Shown: positions 8,228 through 16,312 of the stretch, in pieces
Position numbering within the stretch: the first letter of the stretch is position 1
Layout: each line of letters starts with the position of its first letter
Assembly (NCBI GenBank): GCA_944320985.1
Contig: CALUJN010000087.1
Span: 1 to 64,000 of the forward strand
From: an uncultured Alistipes sp.
GTDB lineage: Bacteria; Bacteroidota; Bacteroidia; Bacteroidales; Rikenellaceae
Reading direction: 5' to 3'
DNA: 64,000 nt
Position numbers and translations under genes: made by a program
The notes under the pieces: generated by a model
The model's input: only the letters and a program-made list of their open reading frames with translations
The model's database searches: none
What the model was told of the DNA's origin: nothing

Positions 8228-8557
8228 ATGGCCGATAAGCGTGTGATAACGAACATCGAAGCCCATGTCAGGCAGTTGATCGACGACCACAAAAGGCTGT
8301 CGAAGCGATGCGCGGAACTTACAGGGCAGCGCGATGCACTGCGGGCCGAGAAGCGGGCGCTCGAAGAGCGCATCCGGACGCTCGAGGCCGAAGTGGCGAG
8401 AATGCAGCTCGTGGAAGGTCTTGCCGGAACAGGTTCCAATCGCGAAAAGGCGAGAGCGCGCGTCAACAGACTGATGCGGGAGGTTGACAGATGCATCGCC
8501 TTGCTGGGGCAGCCCGCCGCGATACCCGATGTCGGGGCAGACGGAAAGACTCGATAA
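8228..8557 (+). CDS. Small coiled-coil protein upstream of zapA
   Basis: A 109-aa protein with a heptad-rich segment over residues about 8-62 (QLIDDHKRLSKRCAEL, then RAEKRALEERIRTLEAEV). The segment KARARVNRLMREVDRCIALL follows. No enzyme motif is present. The start at 8228 was chosen because an upstream in-frame ATG at 8168 lies before the promoter. It is directly upstream of zapA on the same strand, so a role in the division ring comparable to ZapB is plausible, but that is inference from size, coiled coil and position only. Confidence 0.7.
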   Translation: MADKRVITNIEAHVRQLIDDHKRLSKRCAELTGQRDALRAEKRALEERIRTLEAEVARMQLVEGLAGTGSNREKARARVNRLMREVDRCIALLGQPAAIPDVGADGKTR

Positions 8558-8612
8558 GGGTCGGGGCCCCTTGGGATGACGGATGGTGATAAACGAAAGC
8601 GAAACACGAAAA

Positions 8613-8906
8613 ATGGCAAAACAGGCGATAACCCTCAAAATAGCCGGAAAACGCTATCCTTTCAATATTGAAAGCGGGAAAGAAGAGGTATACCGTCTGG
8701 CCGAACGAGAGGTAAACAGCTATATCGCGCTGATCAAGCAGCAGAACATCAAGGGATGGAACGAACAGGACTATCTGGCGATGGCAGCCTTGAAGTTCGC
8801 AATTGCGAACGTCGGGATGCGGCAGAGCAGGGAACTCGACAACGAGGATCTTGAACAGCTCGAAAAGATCGGTTCGGAAATAGATGCATACCTCAACACC
8901 CTCTAA
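8613..8906 (+). CDS. zapA: Cell division protein ZapA
   Basis: A 97-aa protein with the ZapA pattern MAKQAITLKIAGKRYPF, then EEVYRLAEREVNSYI and a C-terminal helix (EDLEQLEKIGSEIDAYL). ZapA binds and bundles FtsZ filaments at mid-cell. The start at 8613 is preferred over the in-frame ATG at 8583 because it aligns with the usual N-terminus. A candidate 6S RNA follows, as ssrS follows zapA in E. coli. Confidence 0.87.
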   Translation: MAKQAITLKIAGKRYPFNIESGKEEVYRLAEREVNSYIALIKQQNIKGWNEQDYLAMAALKFAIANVGMRQSRELDNEDLEQLEKIGSEIDAYLNTL

Positions 8907-9180
8907 GGGGGGGCGAGAGAGGAGAGGAGAGGAGAGGAGAGAAGAAGCCTCCGGACCAACTCCTGAAACGAGGGGAAGGGGCAGAGGAAGCAAGAAAGGG
9001 AGCAGAGAGAGACGGGTGCGAAGGCTAAGGTGAGGGAAAAGAGAGGAAGAGAGAAGGAAGAAGAGGAGGAGGAAAGGACAATCCGAAGGATAAATGCCGA
9101 AGGAACGCGGATGCAGATCCGGAAGCAGAAATCCCCGAAAAGATAGTTGAGAAAAGGCGGATAACGGAAACAAGACCTGC
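8907..9180 (+). repeat. Purine-rich spacer with a GGAGA pentanucleotide tract
   Basis: This spacer directly follows the zapA stop and encodes no credible protein. It opens with seven G (8907-8913), then a near-perfect GGAGA repeat (four tandem copies at 8921-8940 with partial copies on each side). Purine-biased sequence continues with few interruptions to about 9080. The strand asymmetry is unlike any neighbouring region. Confidence 0.8.
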
Positions 9181-9221
9181 CGTAACTCGCAAAACAACGT
9201 TCTTTTTACATATCAGAATCT

Positions 9222-9427
9222 ACCCGCATAGATTCCTTAAAGCTTTGCGAAACTGAACACTTTTTAAATTGGGGCAACTCCCGATGCTTCAAAATCAGGC
9301 CTTACTACCCGCATTGGGGAGTGCGTTACGGCGCACCGTTGGAAGATTGCGATACTCGGAGCCCCCACACATGACCTATCTTGCAGATTCGTCAAACAAG
9401 AATAAGGAAGCCTATGCGGTTTTTTTT
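9222..9427 (+). ncRNA. ssrS: Candidate 6S RNA
   Basis: A roughly 200-nt element with no coding signal lies between zapA and rny. Its ends pair in a long closing stem: 9224-9231 with 9412-9419 (8 bp), then TTCCTTA at 9233-9239 with TAAGGAA at 9403-9409, separated by a small A/GC bulge. Eight T follow at 9420-9427, as at an intrinsic terminator. An apical GTGCG/CGCAC hairpin lies at 9321-9336. A rod closed by its own ends, a length near 200 nt and a position after zapA all fit 6S RNA, which binds housekeeping RNA polymerase. No clear promoter box was found. It could be another structured RNA. Confidence 0.6.
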
Positions 9428-9476
9428 GTATGCAACGATAACCTAATATATTAATTATTAAAAACACGTAAGACCA

Positions 9477-11024
9477 ATGTATACCACCATTTTGGTTGCC
9501 TGCATCTCAGCAGTGGCCGCCGTGGCGATTTATGCGGTTGTTACGAATCTCGTCGTCAAGAACTCGATTCGCAAACGCCGTGATATCGCGCTCAAGGAGG
9601 CCGAAGCCGAAGCCGAGATGATCAAGAAGGAGAGAATCCTGCAGGCCAAGGAGAAGTTCATCCAGCTCAAGAGTGAATACGACCGTCAGGTGAACGAACG
9701 CAATCAGAAGCTCAACCAGAGCGAGCAGCGTGCCAAGCAGATCGAACAGAACCTCCAGAACAAGGAGCGCGATCTCGAAAACAAACTCCGCGAGAACGAA
9801 CGGCTCAAGGAGCAGATGCAGAATCAGATGCAGCTGCTCGAGCACAAGAAGGAGGAGATCGACCAAGTGCGCCGTGAACAGAACGTTCGCCTCGAACAGA
9901 TCTCGGGAATGAGCACCGAGGAGGCCAAGAACATCCTCATGGAGAACATGAAGGCCGAAGCCAAAACCGAAGCCGCAGCCTACATCAACGAAACCATCGA
10001 AGAGGCCAAGATGACCGCATCGAAAGAGGCTAAACGCATCATCGTCGCTTCGATCCAGCGTGTGGCCACGGAAACGGCCATCGAGAATGCCGTCACGGTA
10101 TTCAACATCGAGAGCGACGAAGTAAAGGGTCGCATCATCGGACGCGAAGGGCGCAACATCCGAGCCCTGGAGGCCGCAACCGGCATCGAAATCATCGTCG
10201 ACGATACCCCCGAGGCCATCATCCTTTCGGGATTCGACCCCGTACGCCGTGAAATCGCACGGCTGGCGCTCCACCAACTCGTAACCGACGGCCGCATCCA
10301 CCCCGCACGTATCGAAGAGGTCGTGGCAAAGGTCCAGAAACAGATCGAGGAGGAGATCGTCGAAGTTGGAAAACGTACGGCCATCGACCTGGGAATCCAC
10401 GGTCTGCACCCCGAAATGATCCGCCTGATCGGCAAGATGAAATACCGCTCGTCCTATGGCCAGAACCTTCTGCAACACGCCCGCGAAACGGCGAATCTCG
10501 CAGGAATCATGGCCGCGGAGCTGGGTCTCAACCCCAAGATTGCACGCCGGGCCGGACTGCTGCACGATATCGGCAAGGTGCCCGATGACGAGCCCGAACT
10601 CCCGCACGCAATCATCGGCATGAAGCTCGCCGAAAAATACAAGGAGCGTCCCGAAGTCTGCAACGCTATCGGCGCCCACCACGACGAGGTGGAGATGACC
10701 TCACTCATTGCGCCGATCATCCAGGCCTGCGATGCCATCTCCGGAGCCCGTCCGGGCGCCCGCCGCGAGGTGGTCGAGAGCTACATCAAGCGTCTCAAGG
10801 AGATGGAGGACATCGCACTGTCGTACCCCGGAGTCGTGAAGACATACGCCATCCAGGCCGGACGCGAGTTGCGAGTAATCGTCGGAGCCGACAAACTCTC
10901 GGATCAGGAGTCGGAGGGGCTCTCGCACGATATCGCCAAGAAGATCCAGGACGAGATGACCTACCCCGGACAGGTGAAGATCACTGTCATCCGCGAAACC
11001 CGAGCTGTCGCCTACGCCAAATAG
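9477..11024 (+). CDS. rny: Ribonuclease Y
   Basis: A 515-aa membrane-anchored endoribonuclease that starts decay of many mRNAs. An N-terminal membrane helix (residues about 3-24) is followed by a long charged coiled coil to about 190, a KH RNA-binding domain ([15 protein letters not shown]) and an HD domain with H363-D364 in GLLHDIGK and later AIGAHHDE. Length matches the family (about 520). A leader rich in A and T precedes the ATG at 9477. Confidence 0.97.
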   Translation: MYTTILVACISAVAAVAIYAVVTNLVVKNSIRKRRDIALKEAEAEAEMIKKERILQAKEKFIQLKSEYDRQVNERNQKLNQSEQRAKQIEQNLQNKERDLENKLRENERLKEQMQNQMQLLEHKKEEIDQVRREQNVRLEQISGMSTEEAKNILMENMKAEAKTEAAAYINETIEEAKMTASKEAKRIIVASIQRVATETAIENAVTVFNIESDEVKGRIIGREGRNIRALEAATGIEIIVDDTPEAIILSGFDPVRREIARLALHQLVTDGRIHPARIEEVVAKVQKQIEEEIVEVGKRTAIDLGIHGLHPEMIRLIGKMKYRSSYGQNLLQHARETANLAGIMAAELGLNPKIARRAGLLHDIGKVPDDEPELPHAIIGMKLAEKYKERPEVCNAIGAHHDEVEMTSLIAPIIQACDAISGARPGARREVVESYIKRLKEMEDIALSYPGVVKTYAIQAGRELRVIVGADKLSDQESEGLSHDIAKKIQDEMTYPGQVKITVIRETRAVAYAK

Positions 11025-11118
11025 GCGCCAGCCAGACGTCGGCGCCCCTGGGAAAGAGGCATCGACGAAAAAAGCTGAAGAGGCAAGAGGGGGGGGGAAG
11101 AGAAAGCTCCTTCCCGGG

Positions 11119-11152
11119 AAAAATCCTCCGGAGATCTCCGGAGGATTTTTTT
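11119..11152 (+). terminator. Terminator after rny
   Basis: A perfect palindrome (AAAAATCCTCCGGAGA and its complement, 11119-11150) followed by more T. It lies about 95 nt after the rny stop and 22 nt before the HD-protein ATG. Confidence 0.88.
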
Positions 11153-11173
11153 CATAAGAAAGATACCTGCAGC

Positions 11174-11830
11174 ATGAAAACCCAAAAGACCGATACCATC
11201 ACGCCGTCTCTTAAAAGTTATGTCGAGGAGCAAATCATTCCCCGTTACCGGGATTTCGACCGCGCACACAACCTCGACCACGTCCGGACGGTCATCGACC
11301 GCAGCCTGATGCTGGCGGCCTGCTACGACGTAGAACCCGACATGGTCTATACGATCGCCGCCTACCACGACACGGGACTGGTCAACGGACGCGAAAACCA
11401 CCACCTCGATGCCGGACGAATCCTCGAAGCGGACACGATGCTGCGGCAATGGTTCTCACAGGAACAGATCCACACGATGTGTGAAGCCGTGGAGGACCAC
11501 CGCGCCTCGGCAAAACACGCCCCGCGCTCCATCTACGGAAGAATCGTCGCCGAAGCGGACCGGGTGATCGACCCCGAGACGATCATCCGCCGCACGGTCC
11601 AGTACGGACTGGCCCACTACCCGACCCTCGACCGCGAAGGGCACTATGCCCGCTGCATGGAGCACCTGCAGCAAAAATACGCCGAAGGGGGCTACCTGCA
11701 GTTATGGATCGAAGAGTCGGAGAATGCCCGGCGCCTCGAGGAGCTGCGGCAAATCATCCGAGAACCGCAACGGATCCGGAGGATCTTCGACGAGGCTTTC
11801 GACCGGGAAAACATCGAAAATATCGGCTGA
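11174..11830 (+). CDS. HD-domain phosphohydrolase
   Basis: A 218-aa cytosolic protein with a complete HD metal-binding set: H36 (NLDHVRTV), H65-D66 (AAYHDTGL) and D129 (AEADRVID), plus EDHRAS in between. HD proteins of this size are usually nucleotide or nucleotide-derivative phosphohydrolases; the substrate cannot be told. The gene sits between the rny terminator and the PUL regulator promoter and looks monocistronic. Confidence 0.8.
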   Translation: MKTQKTDTITPSLKSYVEEQIIPRYRDFDRAHNLDHVRTVIDRSLMLAACYDVEPDMVYTIAAYHDTGLVNGRENHHLDAGRILEADTMLRQWFSQEQIHTMCEAVEDHRASAKHAPRSIYGRIVAEADRVIDPETIIRRTVQYGLAHYPTLDREGHYARCMEHLQQKYAEGGYLQLWIEESENARRLEELRQIIREPQRIRRIFDEAFDRENIENIG

Positions 11831-11873
11831 ACTCCGAAAAGCGGAGGACAAAACGACGATGCCAAGATTCCTT

Positions 11874-11905
11874 TTTGGACAAGAGCCAAAAAATTCGTAT
11901 CTTTA
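11874..11905 (+). promoter_or_regulatory. Promoter of the hybrid two-component regulator
   Basis: TTTG at 11874-11877 and TATCTTTA at 11898-11905 are 20 bp apart. The predicted start lies only about 9 nt before the ATG at 11919, so the transcript has almost no leader. Confidence 0.65.
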
Positions 11906-11918
11906 GGGCTCACATGGT

Positions 11919-14900
11919 ATGAAATCCCTCTTCGCCAAATACGGACTTCTGTTCATCGGGCTGCTCTCCTTGCCGGGCATTCCCGGCCTCTTTGCTGCGG
12001 ACCTGTTGCACAGCAGGTTTTCACTCGTCCTGCCCGACCAGTTCCCGACCAACGAGGTCCGGGACCTCTTCCAGGACTCCGACGGATACATCTGGATGGG
12101 CACCGATTGCGGGCTGTTGCGTTATGACGGATACGATCTCATCACCTACGATCAAAATCTGGCCCCCGGAATCGGGTTCAATGCCTTCGTCAACACGATG
12201 GCCGAGGATCGGGACAAAAACATCTGGATCGGAACCGAACACGGGCTCTTCTGCCTCGACAAAATATCCGGAAATGTCACGGCGGCCGATTGCGGAGAGC
12301 TCGCCGACGACAATGTCTCGGTCGTCTTCTGCGATACCGGGAACGGAGTCTGGGCAGCCGGAGAGAAGGGTCTCTTCCGAAAAGGATCCACCGTACGGAG
12401 ATTCTACCAGATGGACATCCGCGACAACAACGGAGAACTCATAACCGGCATCACCTCGGTGATCAAGGACCGGAACGTCTGTCTGTGGATCGTCTCACAA
12501 AACTGCGGACTGCTGCGATACGACATCCGGGAAAAGAGAACATACGTATACGACGATCCTCTGCTTCGTGCGGCCCGTGTCGCCTTCTGCGATTCCGAAG
12601 GAATCATCTGGATCGGGACCGCTGGAGCCGGACTGCTGAGGCTGAAAAACCCATACAGCCCCTCCGCCCCGGAGTACGTCCGATATCGTCACACGTCCGA
12701 CGACCATTCTCTTCTTGACGATTCAATCTCCGACATCGCCGAGGATCCGTCGCAGGGGATTCTGTGGATCGGAACGTCCAGCGGTTTGAGTGTCCTGCAT
12801 GACAAATACGACCCCGCCTCGTTCGAGAACTTCAAATCCGGATCCAGAATCGGAGAACTCCCCTACAATCATGTCACCTCGCTGCTCCTGACCAGGGACA
12901 GCCAAGTATGGGTCGCAATGGAGGGCGGCGGCGTCTGCAAGACCCAGATGCGCGAGTTCCACTTCGCCGACAACTCCTCCTACAACCTCCGTACACTCTA
13001 CAACACGAGCTCCATCCAGAGTCTTCACTACATCGGCGACGGAGATTTCTGGATCGGAATGCCCGATGTCGGACTCGTCCACTACAACATCCACAGCGGA
13101 CAAGTCCGCAATACGTCGCAAATACCCGGGCTGAGCCGGATGCCCGACAACACCACCGTTACCTCGATCCTCCACAGAAAAACCGACGGAACATACTGGT
13201 TTGCAACCGACGATACGGGAATATGGATCTATGACCCCGCCCGTGGAAGCCTCAGGCAGATGGATCGACACAACACCCCCGCCATGCACGACGACCGAAT
13301 CCATGTGCTCCGCGAGGACCCTTTTGGCAATGTCTGGATCGGGACACGGCGCGGTTTCTGCATCCACACCTACGACGGACATACGCTATCGCCCGAAAAA
13401 TGGTGGGGGGGGGAGATCGGGCTCTGTCCCGCGAATCCGGATGTGCACGACATCTGTTTCGACAATGAAGGAAGAGTCTGGATAGCCGTATACGCCGAAG
13501 GCATCGTGAGATTCGATTTGCGGAACAAGGAGTGCCGGCGTTTCCTCAAAGAGGACGGATTACCCGACGAATGCATCGTTTGCCTGGCCGTCGATCCGCA
13601 CGGAAGCGTCTGGGCAGGCTCCTCCCACGGAATTGTCGTATGCCCCACCCGCAGCGAACGTTTCCAGCCCGTGACATCGCTCCCCGCACAGGGCCGCATG
13701 CGCGTAACCAACATTCTGAAGGATACCAACGACCGACTCTGGATCTCTACGGCCAATTCGGTCTATTCGCTCTCGGCCGACGCCGACGGCAACATCGAGA
13801 ACATCAATACCTATCAGGTCTCCGGAGAGACCCGATCCTTCTATTTCAACCGCCATTCGGCCGCCTTGCTCGACTATTCCCGCATCGCGTTCGGCGGATC
13901 GGACGGGCTGAGGATCTTCACCGGGAGCCGTGCCTTCCAGCGAAAGACGACTCTGCCGCTCGTATTCACGGATTTCAAGGTCCACAACCGCTCGTTGCGC
14001 AGCATGCCCGAATCCGAGCGCAGGCAAATCGCGGACAAGGATATCGCATACGCCACCTCCATCCGGCTCAACCACCGGCAGAACAATTTCAGTATCGAAT
14101 TCTCCGTACTCTCGTTCCTCTCGCCGACCGACAATATCTTCCAATACCAGCTGGACGGGGTGGATCCCAGTTTCGTCACCGTGGACTGGCGACACAGAAC
14201 CGCCTTTTACAGCAACCTCCCCGCCGGGACCTACACCTTCCGACTGCGGGGTGCCGGAAGCAATGGCGTATGGTGCAGTAACGAAAAAACGCTGTCGATA
14301 CGAATCGATCCCCCGCCCATGCAGTCCTGGTGGGCCATTCTCATCTATGTGGTTCTGTTCCTCACCCTGATCTACGCCGCGTTCCGCTTCACTCGCTACC
14401 GGCTGCGCATGGAACACGAGATCCGTATCTCACACCTCGAACAGCAGCAAATCGAAGAGCTGAACCGCGTGAAACTGCAGTTCTTCACCAATGTGACACA
14501 CGAACTGATGACGCCGCTGAGTATTCTGCTGACGTCGCTCGAAGGGCTCAACAACGGAATCGGCGAACGACGCACGCTCTACTCCATCATGACGGTGAAC
14601 GCCACACGGCTCATGCGTCTGATCCAACAGATCCTCGAATTCCGGAAAGCCGAAAGCGGGAATCTGAAACTCCGCGTTTCCAGAGGCAACCTGACGGCTT
14701 TCGTACGCAAGTGCGGCGAAGCCTTCAAACCGCTGGTCGACAAAAAGGAGCTGACCTTCTCGTTCGATTCCGATCCCGAGAATATCTCCGGATGGTTCGA
14801 TCCCGACAAAGTCGACAAGATCATCTACAACCTGCTTTCAAATGCCGCCAAATATACCCCCTCCGGAGGCCGGATCGGAATCTGCATGCGGCTGTGCGAG

Positions 14901-16121
14901 GAGGCTGCCGAAATCGAGGTCGCCAACAGCGGAGACCTCATGAACAAAGAGACCATCGACAACCTTTTCAAGCGCTTCTACGACGGCAAATATCGGAAGT
15001 TCAACACAATAGGAACCGGCATCGGATTGTCGCTGGTCAAAGATCTCGTCACCATCCACAAGGGGCAGATCTCCGTGACGAGCACCCGGGAACGCGGGAA
15101 CTGTTTCCGCGTGACCCTGCCGATCCTGCCCGATGCCTACACACCCGAGGAGATCGACGACGAAACCGACGATCGGACCGACGGTTTCAATGCCGTGCTT
15201 GAACCTCCGCTGGCTCCAATCCCGCCACAGCCGGACGACACATCCTCAGCATCCGACGAGGAGGAGCTGACCCCGCTGTCCGAAAACACGGATCCGGAAC
15301 TCCTCGACACGCCGGAAAGACGACATACGGTCATGATCGTCGACGACAACGAGAACCTCCGGGAGCTGATCCGCCATCTGCTCGAACGCCGTTTCCAGAT
15401 CATCACCGCAGCCAGCGGGCAAGAGGCCATCCAACGACTGACGGAAGATTCGGTCGACCTGGTGGTTTCCGATGTCATGATGGAGGAGATGGACGGACTG
15501 GAGCTCTGCCACTGGATCAAAAGCACGTTCGAATATTGCCACATCCCCGTCATCCTGCTGACCGCACGCCACGGTGATACCAACCGTGTCGAAGGATACA
15601 ATTCGGGGGCCGACGGATACATCACCAAACCGTTCAGTTTCCAGGTGCTGCTCGCCCGGATCGACAACCTGCTCAAACAACAGGCCACGCGCAGTTCCCG
15701 CTTCCGGAATCAGGTCGTCTTCGAGGTCGAAAAACTCGAGTACACCTCCATGGACGAACAATTCCTGCGACAGGCGATCGACTGCGTGAATGCCCACATC
15801 GCAGACAGTGCCTTTTCACGCACCGATTTCGTCCGCGAGATGAACACCTCACGCACGGTGCTCACGGAAAAGCTGAAATCACTCACGGGATTGACGCCGG
15901 CGGCGTTTGTCCTCGACGTACGTCTGCGCGCCGCATGCACCCTGCTGGAAAAACAGAGGCACATACGCGTGGCCGATCTTGCCTACGCCTCGGGATTCAA
16001 CGACCCGAAGTATTTCAGCATGTGTTTCAAGAAGAAATTCGGATTCTCGCCCCGAGAATATGTGGAACAGCTCTCCAACCCGGAGAAGAAACAGCCGCAG
16101 ACAGATAAAAAATCTGAATAA
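11919..16121 (+). CDS. Hybrid two-component system regulator of the PUL (HTCS)
   Basis: A 1400-aa one-protein signalling system. Order: signal peptide (residues about 1-27), periplasmic beta-propeller of regulator repeats (about 30-720, many GYIWMGTDCGLL-type blades), Y_Y_Y domain (about 735-795), membrane helix (805-825), histidine kinase with H861 in FFTNVTHELMTPLS, ATPase domain (NLLSNAAKY near 971 and GTGIGLSL), receiver domain with phospho-acceptor D1185 in VVSDVMM, and C-terminal AraC-type HTH (about 1295-1400). HTCS proteins sense glycan fragments in the periplasm and switch on adjacent PUL genes. The H-box differs from the common SHE-RTP form. A run of nine G at 13405-13413 (residues 496-499) is a possible frameshift hotspot. 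Confidence 0.96.
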   Translation: MKSLFAKYGLLFIGLLSLPGIPGLFAADLLHSRFSLVLPDQFPTNEVRDLFQDSDGYIWMGTDCGLLRYDGYDLITYDQNLAPGIGFNAFVNTMAEDRDKNIWIGTEHGLFCLDKISGNVTAADCGELADDNVSVVFCDTGNGVWAAGEKGLFRKGSTVRRFYQMDIRDNNGELITGITSVIKDRNVCLWIVSQNCGLLRYDIREKRTYVYDDPLLRAARVAFCDSEGIIWIGTAGAGLLRLKNPYSPSAPEYVRYRHTSDDHSLLDDSISDIAEDPSQGILWIGTSSGLSVLHDKYDPASFENFKSGSRIGELPYNHVTSLLLTRDSQVWVAMEGGGVCKTQMREFHFADNSSYNLRTLYNTSSIQSLHYIGDGDFWIGMPDVGLVHYNIHSGQVRNTSQIPGLSRMPDNTTVTSILHRKTDGTYWFATDDTGIWIYDPARGSLRQMDRHNTPAMHDDRIHVLREDPFGNVWIGTRRGFCIHTYDGHTLSPEKWWGGEIGLCPANPDVHDICFDNEGRVWIAVYAEGIVRFDLRNKECRRFLKEDGLPDECIVCLAVDPHGSVWAGSSHGIVVCPTRSERFQPVTSLPAQGRMRVTNILKDTNDRLWISTANSVYSLSADADGNIENINTYQVSGETRSFYFNRHSAALLDYSRIAFGGSDGLRIFTGSRAFQRKTTLPLVFTDFKVHNRSLRSMPESERRQIADKDIAYATSIRLNHRQNNFSIEFSVLSFLSPTDNIFQYQLDGVDPSFVTVDWRHRTAFYSNLPAGTYTFRLRGAGSNGVWCSNEKTLSIRIDPPPMQSWWAILIYVVLFLTLIYAAFRFTRYRLRMEHEIRISHLEQQQIEELNRVKLQFFTNVTHELMTPLSILLTSLEGLNNGIGERRTLYSIMTVNATRLMRLIQQILEFRKAESGNLKLRVSRGNLTAFVRKCGEAFKPLVDKKELTFSFDSDPENISGWFDPDKVDKIIYNLLSNAAKYTPSGGRIGICMRLCEEAAEIEVANSGDLMNKETIDNLFKRFYDGKYRKFNTIGTGIGLSLVKDLVTIHKGQISVTSTRERGNCFRVTLPILPDAYTPEEIDDETDDRTDGFNAVLEPPLAPIPPQPDDTSSASDEEELTPLSENTDPELLDTPERRHTVMIVDDNENLRELIRHLLERRFQIITAASGQEAIQRLTEDSVDLVVSDVMMEEMDGLELCHWIKSTFEYCHIPVILLTARHGDTNRVEGYNSGADGYITKPFSFQVLLARIDNLLKQQATRSSRFRNQVVFEVEKLEYTSMDEQFLRQAIDCVNAHIADSAFSRTDFVREMNTSRTVLTEKLKSLTGLTPAAFVLDVRLRAACTLLEKQRHIRVADLAYASGFNDPKYFSMCFKKKFGFSPREYVEQLSNPEKKQPQTDKKSE

Positions 16122-16312
16122 CAGCATTTTGCCACATAATCCTCAACGGTGAAAATTGTCCGGAATTTTTCTTCCGATGAAATTTTACGGTCAAATTTCC
16201 CCCGTTTGTTCCCTTGTTTTTTCGGAATTTTGGATTCAGAAAAGCGGATGCCGCACCTGCAGGTCTGCGGACATTCGATCAAACAGAATCCAAAATCCTA
16301 ATTCTTACCTTT
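16122..16312 (+). promoter_or_regulatory. Probable PUL control region between regulator and structural genes
   Basis: This 191-bp A/T-rich spacer is where the regulator would be expected to bind. A small CGGAA/TTCCG hairpin and repeated AAATTT blocks lie near 16160-16200. No convincing -33/-7 pair is present; TACCTTTA at 16306-16313 overlaps the next start codon and is unlikely to be used. A promoter lacking a good consensus fits activator dependence, but that is inference. Confidence 0.4.

Noticed and set aside
9269..9454. Short frames on both strands inside the zapA-rny spacer
   Set aside because: They overlap the paired RNA element, have no family resemblance and no start context.
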